A stretch of DNA of 64,000 nucleotides from Bacillus salipaludis (GCF_004358205.1 NZ_SMYO01000005.1:62001-126000); one strand, 5' to 3'; numbered from the stretch's first letter, positions 46,151-55,452 are shown. A program made the numbers and translations. Notes: generated by a model from the letters alone, not told the origin.

Positions 46151-47335
46151 TTGGAGGATAAAAACTTACGCTTTGAAACAGAGGTCATTCATTCAGGTTA
46201 TGTTTCAGATGAACATCAGGGGAGTCTCGTTCCACCCTTGTATCAAACATCAACCTTTACCTTTTCCACTGCTAAGCAAGGGGAAAAACGGTTTTCCGGA
46301 GAGGAAGAAGGCTTTATTTATTCACGTTTAGGGAATCCAACTGTAAAAATACTTGAAGAACGGTTGGCAATACTTGAAAAAGGGGGTGCTGCTTTAGCCT
46401 TTTCATCCGGAATGGCAGCTGTTTCTGCTGCATTAATTGCTTTAACGAAAACAGGTGACCACATTCTTTGTTCACAGGGTGTCTATGGCTGTACCTTTGG
46501 ATTCCTGCAACTTTTGAAAGAAAAATATGGGATTGAACATGATTTCTCTTCAATGGATTCAATAGAAATGGTGGAAAAAGCGATCCTGCCAAACACCGCA
46601 TGTATTTATATTGAAACACCAATAAACCCTACAATGAAACTGGTTGATTTAGGGCAGGTGGCTAAAATTGCGGATGAAAAAGGCATACCGGTGGTGGTGG
46701 ATAATACATTTTGTTCTCCTTATTTACAAACCCCGCTTACCCATGGCTGTGATGTCGTCATCCATAGTGCCACAAAATATATTTGCGGACATGGCGATGT
46801 CCTTGCCGGTATCGTCGTTGGTAAAAAAGAATGGATTCAAAAGGTTTCAAGAACAACGCAAAAAGATATTGGAGGAATTATTTCACCCTTTGATGCGTGG
46901 CTTTTGCTAAGAGGATTAAAAACCTTACCAATTCGAGTCGATCGTCATTGTGACAATACAGAAAAAATCTTTCAGTTTTTAAGAAATCATCCTAAAATTG
47001 ATGCAATCTATTACCCTGGTGATGCTGATCACCCGGACTATCAAATTATGAAAAAACAAATGAAAAAGCCCGGGGGCCTTATTTCTTTTTCAATAAGAGG
47101 TACAAAGGAAACAGCGCAGCGGTTGATGAATGAGCTAAACTTAATTAAAATTGCTGTTAGTCTTGGGGATGCAGAAACTTTAATCCAGCATCCGGCTACG
47201 ATGACACATGCAGTTGTTCCGGAAGAAGAAAGACGAAAAATGGGGATAACGGAAAATTTACTTCGGCTTTCGGTAGGGCTTGAAGCCTGGGAGGATATTA
47301 TCGACGACCTCGAACAGGCCCTAGAAAAGATATAA
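46151..47335 (+). CDS. megL: Methionine gamma-lyase-like PLP enzyme
   Basis: 394 residues from TTG 46151, set by GGAGGGG six bases before; an in-frame ATG 75 bases upstream would run through the cre. Cys/Met metabolism PLP family: SRLGNPTVKILEERL, SSGMAAVSAAL, HSATKYICGHGDV with the PLP lysine Lys209, and VSLGDAETLIQHPATMTH. The GVYGCTFGF motif has Cys114 at the place of the catalytic Cys116 of Pseudomonas methionine gamma-lyase, which distinguishes it from cystathionine lyases. Expected products are methanethiol, ammonia and 2-oxobutanoate. Substrate preference should still be tested. Confidence 0.85.
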   Translation: MEDKNLRFETEVIHSGYVSDEHQGSLVPPLYQTSTFTFSTAKQGEKRFSGEEEGFIYSRLGNPTVKILEERLAILEKGGAALAFSSGMAAVSAALIALTKTGDHILCSQGVYGCTFGFLQLLKEKYGIEHDFSSMDSIEMVEKAILPNTACIYIETPINPTMKLVDLGQVAKIADEKGIPVVVDNTFCSPYLQTPLTHGCDVVIHSATKYICGHGDVLAGIVVGKKEWIQKVSRTTQKDIGGIISPFDAWLLLRGLKTLPIRVDRHCDNTEKIFQFLRNHPKIDAIYYPGDADHPDYQIMKKQMKKPGGLISFSIRGTKETAQRLMNELNLIKIAVSLGDAETLIQHPATMTHAVVPEEERRKMGITENLLRLSVGLEAWEDIIDDLEQALEKI

Positions 47336-47336
47336 T

Positions 47337-47380
47337 AATAAAAAGCAAGGAAGAGGAAAGACTCTTCCTTGCTTTTTATT
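47337..47380. terminator. Bidirectional terminator megL / ytsP
   Basis: A 19-bp perfect stem from 47337-47355 to 47362-47380 around GAAAGA; core AAAGCAAGGAAGAG / CTCTTCCTTGCTTT. Confidence 0.95.
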
Positions 47381-47381
47381 A

Positions 47382-47864
47382 TTAAATATGCTGGACTAAA
47401 ATTTCAACAAACTCTTCTAATTTCTGCTGATCAAGTTCGTCGAAGCGGTTTGTTTCTGGTGAATCAATATCCAAAACACCAAGTAATTTTCCGTTTTTTA
47501 ACAATGGGATAACAATTTCAGATTGTGATGCAGCATCACAGGCAATATGGCCTGGAAACTGATTCACATCTTCTACTCTGACTGTTTCCCTTAACTTTGC
47601 TGAGGTGCCGCAAACGCCTTTTCCAACAGGAATTCGAACACAGGCAGGGAGACCTTGAAAGGGTCCTAATACAAGTTCTTCCTTCTCATCCATTAAATAA
47701 AACCCGACCCAGTTGGTACGGTCAAGAAATTGGTTTAACAAGGAGCAGGCATTACTAAGATTCGCAATTTGATTTTTCTCATCATGAATCAAGGCATGCA
47801 ATTGTTTTTTTACAAGCTCATAATTTTCCTCACGACTACCCGAATACATTTCGACGTTAAACAT
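47382..47864 (-). CDS. ytsP: Free methionine-(R)-sulfoxide reductase (GAF domain, YtsP)
   Basis: 160 residues forming one GAF domain. The three cysteines of the fRMsr family are present: Cys75 (LPACVRI), Cys85 (GKGVCGTSA) and Cys109 (GHIACDAAS), with the same 10- and 24-residue spacing as Cys84, Cys94 and Cys118 of the E. coli enzyme. It reduces free methionine-R-sulfoxide with thioredoxin-type electrons. Position and length match B. subtilis YtsP. Upstream is AAAAACATG with a weak ribosome binding site. It is convergent with megL, another methionine-related enzyme. Confidence 0.92.
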   Translation of the reverse strand: MFNVEMYSGSREENYELVKKQLHALIHDEKNQIANLSNACSLLNQFLDRTNWVGFYLMDEKEELVLGPFQGLPACVRIPVGKGVCGTSAKLRETVRVEDVNQFPGHIACDAASQSEIVIPLLKNGKLLGVLDIDSPETNRFDELDQQKLEEFVEILVQHI

Positions 47865-48023
47865 GTTTTTTCACCTATGTTTCTTTAGTTTTTTATGTTA
47901 TTTTAGCAAATTACCGTGAAACTAGGTAGAATTTGTCGATTTTTTATTAAAGGAATAAGCGGCAAAATAAAGAAACCTTATTTAAGGAGTAAAAAGTTCG
48001 ATCCACTTTCGAGGGGGAAAGAC

Positions 48024-48653
48024 ATGAAAAAAAATATAAAGGAAGCAATTATTGAAGCAGCGATTAAATTATTTAATTCAAATGGATACTCTGGTACATC
48101 AATCAGAGATATTGCAGGCTATGCGAATGTAAACTCTGCAACTGTTGCTTACTATTTTGAAAATAAGCTCGGTCTTTTAGAATATTGCTTTACGCACTTT
48201 TATGAACAATACCTCGGGATAATGGAAGAGGAATATGCCCTGGTGGGACTCGGTGCCAAAGATTGCGTAAAACGAATGACTGCCAAATTGCTCCATTATC
48301 AATGTGATAATATTCATTTAGCAAATGTCGTGTACCGTGAAATGTCATTGGATTCTCAAATCGTTAGGGAAATAATGTCAACGTATAATCTTAAAGAAAA
48401 ATATTATTTTCAAAAAATATTTGAAAAAGGGATGGAATGGAAGGAATTCCAGCCTCACTCTGTTCCTTATTTGATTATTCAGCTTAAGGGTTTACTAATG
48501 ATGCCATTTATGAATTCTCATTATCTAAGAGAAGTAATGTATATTTTTCCAAATGAACGTTTCTTTGAGCAAAAATATTTAAATGAAATGTACAATTGGA
48601 TTGAAAATACCCTTTGTAATGGTGTTGTAGTAAAGAAAGAGGCTATTTTATGA
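48024..48653 (+). CDS. refZ: RefZ (YttP), TetR-type regulator of FtsZ positioning
   Basis: 209 residues from ATG 48024, set by GAGGGGG. TetR N-terminal helix-turn-helix: AAIKLFNSNGYSGTSIRDIAGYANVNSATVAYYFENKLGLLEYCF, then a helical C-terminal dimer domain. In B. subtilis RefZ binds motifs near the origin, inhibits FtsZ assembly locally and aids chromosome capture in sporulation; it is induced early in sporulation. A TTGTCGAT sequence (47933-47940) upstream resembles a Spo0A box with one mismatch. The next gene, ezrA, is another FtsZ regulator. Confidence 0.9.
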   Translation: MKKNIKEAIIEAAIKLFNSNGYSGTSIRDIAGYANVNSATVAYYFENKLGLLEYCFTHFYEQYLGIMEEEYALVGLGAKDCVKRMTAKLLHYQCDNIHLANVVYREMSLDSQIVREIMSTYNLKEKYYFQKIFEKGMEWKEFQPHSVPYLIIQLKGLLMMPFMNSHYLREVMYIFPNERFFEQKYLNEMYNWIENTLCNGVVVKKEAIL

Positions 48654-48670
48654 TGAGCCTCTATTTTTTT
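48638..48670 (+). terminator. Terminator of refZ
   Basis: AGAGGCT (48638-48644) / AGCCTCT (48656-48662), then ATTTTTTT. Confidence 0.8.
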
Positions 48671-48824
48671 GATTTCTTTTGCAAAAAAATTGAAAATTAT
48701 AGTCAAAAATTGTCGTTTACATGGTATCATAAATACATTGAATTGAACATATTGTGCTATTTTTATATAAACTGACACCTAAAGAGAACTTGAAACGATG
48801 TTTTCCGGAACAGGAGGCTTACAT

Positions 48825-50513
48825 GTGAAGTATTTCATAGGATTTTTTATCCTTATGCTAGCTTTATTTGTATTAGGATATCTAATAAAGAAAAAGTATT
48901 TTAAAGAAATGGATCGGTTAGAAGCGTGGAAAATCGATTTGTTGAATCGTCCAATTTTAGAAGAAATGTCCAAGGTCAAGCAACTTAATATGACGGGGCA
49001 AACAGAAGAACTGTTCGAAAATTGGCGTAACCAATGGGATGACATTGTAACAGTAAAGCTCCCGAAACTAGAGGAAATGTTATTTGATGCGGAAGAATAC
49101 ATAGACCGCTACCGATTTAACAAGGCGAAAACAGTTCAACGTACAATCAATGATACCTTGCAGGAAACCGAAAATCAGATCACAAAAATACTGGAAGAAT
49201 TGCATGAACTAGTCGGCAGCGAGGAAAAAAACCGGGTAGAAATTGAACAATTAAAAGAATTATACCGGGAAACAAAAAAAGTACTTCTTGCCCACCGGCA
49301 TACCTTCAGCAAGGCTGAAAAAAGTCTGGAAAAACAACTGGAAGAGATCACGAAGAAGTTCCAAGAGTTTGATGAAAAAACAGAGAATGGAAACTACCTT
49401 GAGGCTCGAGAAATTGTTTTAACAATTAGCAGCCATTTAGGGACCATTAAAAATGTGATGGAGCTTATTCCACAGCTGTTAATTGAAGTTCAATCCATCC
49501 TGCCGGCACAACTTTCCGAAGTCTATGATGGGTTTAAGGAAATGGCTCAGCAGGGCTATTACCTAGAGCATATTCAATTGGAAAAAGAAATTAAAGCATT
49601 AGAAGAAAAGCTTTCAGAAGCAATTCGCTTGATTGAGGAAACGGACTTAGATAAAGCAGTTGAAGGTGTAAAAGAAACCAAGGATCGAGTGGATATCCTT
49701 TTTGATTTACTTGAAAAAGAGGTACATGCTAAGCACTTTATCATTAAAAATGAGAAAATTACCTATGATCTACTGATAGAAGCACAGGAAGAAAACGACC
49801 ATCTTGTTGATGAAGTGTCGAATGTCCAGCAAACCTATCATTTAAAAGAATATGATTTTGAAACACAGAGACATTTGGAAAAAGAGCTTTCAGCAGTGTT
49901 TAAGCATTATGAAATCCTTGTTGAAAAATTAAAAATTAATGAAACAGCTCAGACCAAAATAAGTGAAGAATTAAATGAGATAAAGGAACAGCTTGAAAAC
50001 ATCAGAGAAGAGCAACAGCAGTTTGCAAATAATCTTCAATCATTACGTAAGGATGAGATTGAGGCAAGGGATGCGGTTAGAGAACTGACAAAAAAAGTGG
50101 GGGAAGCCGTTCGGCTTGTTTCCAAAAGTAATGTACCTGGATTGCCCGAGGATTATAAATATTTGTATGAGGACACAAATGAGAGCATACAAAATGTGAA
50201 GCTGCAGCTTGAGGAAAAACCGCTTAATATTTCTGCCCTTAATCAATATTTAGAAATTGCAGTTTTAACAGTCGAAAAACTTACTCATTCTACATTGGAA
50301 TTGATTGAAAATGCGATGCTGGCAGAAAAGGCTATTCAATATGGAAACCGGTACCGCAGCAAATTCCCTTCCGTTGCAAAGGGATTAATGGATGCAGAAC
50401 AAGCTTTCAGGCATTATGAATATCAAGAGGCTTTAGAACAGGTCGCAGCATCATTAGAAGGGGTTGACCCTGGAGCCTTAAAGAAAATCAAAGCAGCAAT
50501 TGCAAATGACTAA
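48825..50513 (+). CDS. ezrA: Septation ring formation regulator EzrA
   Basis: 562 residues from GTG 48825, the exact B. subtilis length; AGGAGG at 48812-48817 sets the start over an in-frame ATG 27 bases earlier. One N-terminal helix (YFIGFFILMLALFVLGYLI) leads into the cytoplasmic body of repeated spectrin-like coiled coils, as in the EzrA arch. The conserved patch near the C-terminus, YGNRYRSKFPSVAKGL, resembles the QNR region needed for mid-cell localisation. It prevents extra FtsZ rings and coordinates the divisome. Confidence 0.96.
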   Translation: MKYFIGFFILMLALFVLGYLIKKKYFKEMDRLEAWKIDLLNRPILEEMSKVKQLNMTGQTEELFENWRNQWDDIVTVKLPKLEEMLFDAEEYIDRYRFNKAKTVQRTINDTLQETENQITKILEELHELVGSEEKNRVEIEQLKELYRETKKVLLAHRHTFSKAEKSLEKQLEEITKKFQEFDEKTENGNYLEAREIVLTISSHLGTIKNVMELIPQLLIEVQSILPAQLSEVYDGFKEMAQQGYYLEHIQLEKEIKALEEKLSEAIRLIEETDLDKAVEGVKETKDRVDILFDLLEKEVHAKHFIIKNEKITYDLLIEAQEENDHLVDEVSNVQQTYHLKEYDFETQRHLEKELSAVFKHYEILVEKLKINETAQTKISEELNEIKEQLENIREEQQQFANNLQSLRKDEIEARDAVRELTKKVGEAVRLVSKSNVPGLPEDYKYLYEDTNESIQNVKLQLEEKPLNISALNQYLEIAVLTVEKLTHSTLELIENAMLAEKAIQYGNRYRSKFPSVAKGLMDAEQAFRHYEYQEALEQVAASLEGVDPGALKKIKAAIAND

Positions 50514-50520
50514 TAAAGAT

Positions 50521-50563
50521 AAGCAAAAAACCGAATCAGCATCTGCTGTTCGGTTTTTTGCTT
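50521..50563 (+). terminator. Terminator of ezrA
   Basis: AAGCAAAAAACCGAA (50521-50535) / TTCGGTTTTTTGCTT (50549-50563) with an inner CAGCATCTGCTG. Confidence 0.93.
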
Positions 50564-50666
50564 TTGTTAAACAGAAATTTCACTTGAACCATCTTTCTAA
50601 AATGAAGCAATGTATGATAAGATTATTTTTTGCATAAGGGTTTTCGGATTCGTTAGGGGGAAAATC

Positions 50667-51809
50667 ATGATTTATTTTGACAATAGTGCGACAACTAAAC
50701 CATATAAAGAGGTTCTCGATTCATTTTTGACGGTTTCTAGTGAATACTTTGGAAACCCGTCCTCACTAAACGCATTAGGTGGACAGGCTGAGAAACTTTT
50801 AACAAAGTCAAGGGAACAGGTGGCAAATCTTTTATCTGTAAAGCAAACAGAGATATTGTTTACATCGGGAGGAACCGAAAGTAATAATTTAGCGATTAAA
50901 GGTGCTGCCTATATTCATAAAAATAAGGGCCGCCATTTAATTACGACAAGCATTGAGCATGCCTCTGTCAGACAATCATTTGAGCAGCTTGAGCAGGATG
51001 GATTTGAAGTAACGTACCTTCCAGTTGATTCAACCGGTCGGATTCAAATAGAAGACCTCGAAAAGGCAATTAGGAAAGACACCATCCTCATTTCGGTTAT
51101 GCAGGTCAATAATGAAGTTGGGACCATCCAGCCAATAAAGGAAATCGGAGAATATTTAAAAAGCCATCCTAATATTTTGTTCCACGTGGACGCTGTTCAA
51201 GCTGTCGGAAAAGTCCAGCTATCATTACATGAAAACAGAGTGGATCTATGTTCTTTTTCCGCCCATAAATTCCACGCCTTGAAAGGGACTGGAGTTTTAT
51301 ATGTTCGGGAAGGTGTACGATTGTCCCCATTATTAGCTGGAGGAGGCCAAGAGCGGAAACTCCGCAGCGGTACAGAAAACGTTGCAGGGGCAGTTGCCCT
51401 ATCTAAGGCGTTACGAATGGTATTGGCGGAAGGGAAAAACGGGATGGAAAGAATGAAAAAAATTCGGGAAATCCTAAGGAATGGGTTAAGTGAATTAGAA
51501 GAGGTTCAAATCCATACGCCCATTGAGAATGCCGCTCCACATATTTTAAATTTTTCCATTAAAGGAATAAAACCCGAGGTTCTGATTCATGCACTAGAAG
51601 AAAAAGAAATCTATGTTTCCACCACAAGTGCATGCTCATCTAAGAAGAAATCCTCAAGTGCAACATTGCTTGCTATGGGGGTTCCGGATGAACTGGCTGA
51701 AAGTGCAATACGAATTAGTCTCTCCTTTAATAATACAGAAAATGAAGCCATTGATGCTCTTTCAGCAATGAAAGAAGCTTCTGATCATTTACGAAAGGTA
51801 ATGAAATAA
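50667..51809 (+). CDS. nifZ: Cysteine desulfurase NifZ (IscS-type)
   Basis: 380 residues from ATG 50667, set by AGGGGG; an earlier in-frame ATG at 50610 has no site. Class V aminotransferase: MIYFDNSATTKP, FTSGGTESNNLAIKG, FHVDAVQAVGK, the PLP lysine in SAHKFHALKGTG and the sulfur-carrying cysteine loop STTSACSSKKKSSS. It supplies persulfide sulfur to ThiI for 4-thiouridine in tRNA. Its stop and the thiI ATG are 1 base apart, matching the nifZ-thiI pair of B. subtilis. Confidence 0.95.
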   Translation: MIYFDNSATTKPYKEVLDSFLTVSSEYFGNPSSLNALGGQAEKLLTKSREQVANLLSVKQTEILFTSGGTESNNLAIKGAAYIHKNKGRHLITTSIEHASVRQSFEQLEQDGFEVTYLPVDSTGRIQIEDLEKAIRKDTILISVMQVNNEVGTIQPIKEIGEYLKSHPNILFHVDAVQAVGKVQLSLHENRVDLCSFSAHKFHALKGTGVLYVREGVRLSPLLAGGGQERKLRSGTENVAGAVALSKALRMVLAEGKNGMERMKKIREILRNGLSELEEVQIHTPIENAAPHILNFSIKGIKPEVLIHALEEKEIYVSTTSACSSKKKSSSATLLAMGVPDELAESAIRISLSFNNTENEAIDALSAMKEASDHLRKVMK

Positions 51810-51810
51810 T

Positions 51811-53019
51811 ATGAATTATGATCGAATAGTCATTCGCTATGGAGAATTGTCAACGAAAGGCCGTAATCGAAATAAATTCGTTGGTAAATTAAGAAAAAGT
51901 GTTAAATTGGCCCTTTCCGCTTTTCCAAAAATAAAAGTGGAAGCAACACATGATCGTATGTATGTTTTATTAAACGGTGAAGATGTACAAGAAATTAAAA
52001 TGATTTTAAGAAAAATATTTGGGATCCAAACATTTAGTCCGGCTGTTAAGGTAGAGAGTGATTTGGAGAAAATGAAAGAAGCTGCTCTTGAATTAGTTGG
52101 TTCACTTTATCAAGAAGGCCAAACCTTTAAAGTTACCGCGAAAAGATCAGATAAAACTTTTGAATTGGATACGGACGGAATCAACCAACTATTTGGTGCT
52201 CATCTGCTGTCAAACCTTCCTGGTCTAAAAGTAAATGTGAAGAAGCCGGATATTAACTTATTGATTGAGGTACGTAAAGAGGCTGTTTACCTTTCATGTG
52301 AAACAATAACAGGGGCCGGGGGATACCCGGCGGGCTCCGGTGGTAAAGCGATGTTAATGCTGTCAGGTGGAATCGACAGCCCTGTTGCTGGGTTTATGGC
52401 CATGAAGCGAGGTCTTGAGATTGAGGCCGTTCACTTCTTCAGTCCGCCGTTTACAAGTGAACGGGCTAAGGAAAAGGTGATTGACCTTGCTAAAAAGCTA
52501 GCTGAAGTGTATGGTCAAATGACGCTTCATATTGTTCCGTTTACGGATGTACAACAGGCAATACGTGAACAAGTTCCTGAAAACTATACGATGACATCCA
52601 CAAGAAGATTCATGCTTAGAATTACCGATAAAATTAGAGAAAAGCGGGAAGGGCTTGCCATTATTACCGGCGAAAGCCTTGGTCAAGTGGCTAGTCAAAC
52701 ACTTGAAAGCATGTTTACCATTAATGAGGTTACCAATACCCCCATCATACGGCCGCTTGTAACGATGGACAAAACCGAAATTATTAAAATCGCTCAAGAA
52801 TTCGATACCCTTGAGATTTCGAATAGACCGTATGAAGATTGCTGTACGATTTTTGTCCCTGCGTCGCCAAAAACAAAGCCCCGCAGAGAGAAAGTCCAGC
52901 AATATGAAAGCTATTTTGATTTCGATCCTTTGATTGAAGAAGCAGTTAATGACACGGAGACTATTACAATTAAACCGGATCTGGGTAACGATGATTCAGA
53001 GTTCGATGAATTATTTTAA
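51811..53019 (+). CDS. thiI: tRNA 4-thiouridine synthase ThiI
   Basis: 402 residues. N-terminal ferredoxin-like and THUMP domains (about 1-165, RYGELSTKGRNRNKFVGKL) then the PP-loop ATPase with SGGIDSPVAGFMAMKRG and TGESLGQVASQTLESM. There is no C-terminal rhodanese domain, as usual for Bacillus ThiI, which takes sulfur directly from NifZ. It makes s4U8 in tRNA. Translationally coupled to nifZ. Confidence 0.96.
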   Translation: MNYDRIVIRYGELSTKGRNRNKFVGKLRKSVKLALSAFPKIKVEATHDRMYVLLNGEDVQEIKMILRKIFGIQTFSPAVKVESDLEKMKEAALELVGSLYQEGQTFKVTAKRSDKTFELDTDGINQLFGAHLLSNLPGLKVNVKKPDINLLIEVRKEAVYLSCETITGAGGYPAGSGGKAMLMLSGGIDSPVAGFMAMKRGLEIEAVHFFSPPFTSERAKEKVIDLAKKLAEVYGQMTLHIVPFTDVQQAIREQVPENYTMTSTRRFMLRITDKIREKREGLAIITGESLGQVASQTLESMFTINEVTNTPIIRPLVTMDKTEIIKIAQEFDTLEISNRPYEDCCTIFVPASPKTKPRREKVQQYESYFDFDPLIEEAVNDTETITIKPDLGNDDSEFDELF

Positions 53020-53056
53020 AATGAATTTTTTGTGAACAATTACCAATTGATATTAA

Positions 53057-53097
53057 GAATGAACCTTGTGAGTTCTACACATTATATACTCACAAGG
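53057..53097 (+). promoter_or_regulatory. Sigma-G-type promoter inside a 10-bp inverted repeat
   Basis: GAATGA (53057-53062), 17 bp, CATTATA (53080-53086), agreeing with the sigma-G pattern (GNATR, 17-18, CATNNTA) expected for SASP genes. CCTTGTGAGT (53064-53073) and ACTCACAAGG (53088-53097) form a perfect 10-bp inverted repeat around the -10; its right arm runs into the ribosome binding site. Confidence 0.7.
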
Positions 53098-53109
53098 AGG
53101 TGATATCAA

Positions 53110-53316
53110 ATGGCAAACAACAATTCTAATCAATTACTAGTTGCTGGTGTTGAACAAGCTCTTGGCCAAATGAAATACGAAATTGCTACTGAATTTGGTG
53201 TACAACTTGGTGCTGATACTACTTCTCGTGCTAATGGTTCAGTTGGTGGAGAAATTACTAAGCGTTTAGTCGCTATGGCTGAGTCTCAATTAGGCGGCAG
53301 CGGATTTACTCGATAA
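53110..53316 (+). CDS. sspA: Alpha/beta-type small acid-soluble spore protein
   Basis: 68 residues with the SASP signature: [28 protein letters not shown] and [26 protein letters not shown] at 24-30 is the GPR protease site (cut expected between Glu28 and Phe29). It saturates spore DNA, giving UV and heat resistance, and is degraded on germination as an amino-acid store. AAGGAGGTGATATC is an ideal ribosome binding site. SspA follows thiI (YtbJ) in B. subtilis, hence the symbol, though SspB/D-type paralogues are near identical. Confidence 0.93.
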   Translation: MANNNSNQLLVAGVEQALGQMKYEIATEFGVQLGADTTSRANGSVGGEITKRLVAMAESQLGGSGFTR

Positions 53317-53336
53317 CAAATAAATAATATGGCTAC

Positions 53337-53372
53337 AGAGAGCAGGAATTATTCCTGCTCTCTTCTTTTTTT
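53337..53372 (+). terminator. Terminator of sspA
   Basis: AGAGAGCAGGAAT pairs with ATTCCTGCTCTCT around the centre at 53350, followed by TCTTTTTTT. Confidence 0.92.
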
Positions 53373-53501
53373 GTTTTATCTCATTTGATTGTATCAATAA
53401 CGAACTTAAAAAATGTTTTTCGAATAATAATAATTTAAAATTTTAGGACAATTTTGTATAATAAAATTGGACGTAAATTTTTATTGCTGAGGGGGAGAGT
53501 T

Positions 53502-55085
53502 ATGAAACGTGAGGATTTAATTGCACCGGAGAACTACAATCTTGTTTCTGAAGTAGAACGTTTTGCAAAAGACCCGAACAAATTAGCATTAAAATGGGAA
53601 AATGAAACAGGTGAAACAAAACAGGTTACATATGAAGAATTATTGAAAAAAGTAAATCAAGCAGGTAATGTGCTGATTCATAATGGTTTACAAAAAGGTG
53701 ATACAGTTTTAGTGATTGTTCCAAGACTGATTGAAGCCTATATTGTCTACCTCGCTGCATTAAAAGCGGGGATGGTGGTAATTCCAAGCTCTGAAATGCT
53801 AAGAGAAAAGGATTTACAATACCGGATTACACATGGAGATGTTAAGGCTGTTATTAGTTATTATCCATACGTGGATCAATTTGAAAATATTAGTACTGCC
53901 CAATCTCTTGTGAAATTTTCCCTTGGAGGAAAAATGGAAGGCTGGAACCATCTGGATGAAGAAATGAAAGCGGCTTCAGAGAATTTTGATATTGCCGATA
54001 CGAAAAGAGAGGATATGGCCTTTTTATCCTATACCTCGGGTACAACTGGGAATCCTAAAGGAGTGGTGCATACCCATGGCTGGGCATTTGCCCATCTGAA
54101 AACGGCTGCGTCTAAATGGCTTGGCATTAACGAAGGGGATACCGTTTGGGCAACGGCCGGTCCAGGCTGGCAAAAATGGATTTGGAGTCCATTCTTATCA
54201 GTCCTTGGGTCAGGCGCAACAGGTTTAATATATAATGGCAAATTTGAGCCTAAAAAGTATTTAAGCCTGCTACAAAAATACGATGTAAATGTTCTTTGCT
54301 GTACACCGACAGAATATCGATTAATGGCAAAGGTAGATAACCTCGCAGAATATCAATTGCCAAACCTTCATAGTGCAGTATCCGCTGGGGAACCACTCAA
54401 TCGCGAGGTAATTGATACCTTTAGGAAATACTTCCGTGTTGATGTTCGGGACGGCTATGGTCAAACAGAAAACACTTTACTTGTTGGGGTTACCAAGGGA
54501 ATGCCGTTAAAACCTGGTTCCATGGGCAAACCAACTCCGGGAAACCGTGTTGAAATCATTAATGAAGAAGGACAAGTTTGTCAAGTAGGTGAGGTGGGCG
54601 ATATTGCCGTTCATGTTGAAACGCCTGCTTTATTCAAAAATTATTATAAAGACCCAGAACGAACAGCGATGCAATTCCGTGGGGATTACTACGTAACGGG
54701 CGACAAAGCGAAAATGGACGAGGAAGGCTATTTCTGGTTTGAAGGGCGCGGCGATGATATTATCATTAGTTCCGGCTATACAATTGGACCATTTGAAGTA
54801 GAGGATGCGCTTGTTAAACATCCATTTGTCAAAGAATGTGCCGTAGTGGGAAGTCCTGATGAAATTCGCGGGTATATCGTCAAAGCGTTTGTTGTTTTAC
54901 AAGAGGGGATTGATTCGAACAATCCTGAATTAACAAAGAATCTTCAAGAGCATGTAAAGGAGCTTACAGCACCATATAAGTATCCTAGAAAGATTGAATA
55001 TGTATCGGATCTTCCGAAAACCACTTCCGGAAAAATCCGCCGTATCGAACTTCGCCAAAAAGAAATGGAAACTTTAAAAAGTTAA
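53502..55085 (+). CDS. ytcI: AMP-forming acyl-CoA synthetase YtcI
   Basis: 527 residues from ATG 53502 (MKREDLIAPENYNLV), set by GGGGGAGAG. ANL superfamily: YTSGTTGNPKGVVHTHG, GYGQTENTL, YVTGDKAKMDEEGYFWFEGRGDDI and A10 PKTTSGKIRR with Lys511. Closest in type to medium-chain acyl-CoA synthetases and to AcsA, also in this window. B. subtilis YtcI is of the same length (about 529); its substrate is not established. Lys511 lies in the same context as the AcsA lysine controlled by AcuA. It follows sspA and stands alone. Confidence 0.9.
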   Translation: MKREDLIAPENYNLVSEVERFAKDPNKLALKWENETGETKQVTYEELLKKVNQAGNVLIHNGLQKGDTVLVIVPRLIEAYIVYLAALKAGMVVIPSSEMLREKDLQYRITHGDVKAVISYYPYVDQFENISTAQSLVKFSLGGKMEGWNHLDEEMKAASENFDIADTKREDMAFLSYTSGTTGNPKGVVHTHGWAFAHLKTAASKWLGINEGDTVWATAGPGWQKWIWSPFLSVLGSGATGLIYNGKFEPKKYLSLLQKYDVNVLCCTPTEYRLMAKVDNLAEYQLPNLHSAVSAGEPLNREVIDTFRKYFRVDVRDGYGQTENTLLVGVTKGMPLKPGSMGKPTPGNRVEIINEEGQVCQVGEVGDIAVHVETPALFKNYYKDPERTAMQFRGDYYVTGDKAKMDEEGYFWFEGRGDDIIISSGYTIGPFEVEDALVKHPFVKECAVVGSPDEIRGYIVKAFVVLQEGIDSNNPELTKNLQEHVKELTAPYKYPRKIEYVSDLPKTTSGKIRRIELRQKEMETLKS

Positions 55086-55118
55086 TTAGATAAAGAAAAT
55101 CGGTAAATTCCGATTGTT

Positions 55119-55168
55119 AAGACTGTCGACAAATCCGAAGGATTTTGGGTTTATCGACAGTCTTTTTT
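55119..55168 (+). terminator. Terminator of ytcI
   Basis: AAGACTGTCGA (55119-55129) / TCGACAGTCTT (55154-55164) with an inner AATCC/GGATT hairpin, then TTTT. Confidence 0.9.
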
Positions 55169-55186
55169 GGTTGTCTACGTTAAACT

Positions 55187-55236
55187 CCGCTCTAGGACCT
55201 CCCCGCGGAAAGCGAGTGACCGGAGCGGAAATCAAT
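55187..55236 (-). repeat. Family B repeat, right-half remnant
   Basis: CTAGGACCTCCCCGCGGAAA through GCGAGTGACCGGAGCGGAAA to ATCAAT: this is the right half of the inverted copy at 62681-62809. The similarity continues into the following about 75 bp (GGCCC, GGGAAATC, GACAAAGTA and AAAATACCCTTTCT blocks), also present after 62809. The rest of the 55237-55452 gap shows no further feature. Confidence 0.8.
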
Positions 55237-55452
55237 AGGCCCTTTTGCATGGGAAATCCATTAAATAGTATTAGATTTGACAAAGTAGAAAGTTGCTGAG
55301 AAAAATACCCTTTCTTGAAAATCTGGCAATCGGTTCTCGATTGTTTTTTATTTTGGGCAAAAATTGGTGAATTAAAATTCCCCCTTTTCCTTCCGTTTCA
55401 CGTTATAATAATAAATATTTCGAAACTAGAAAGATTGGGGAACAGAACAACA

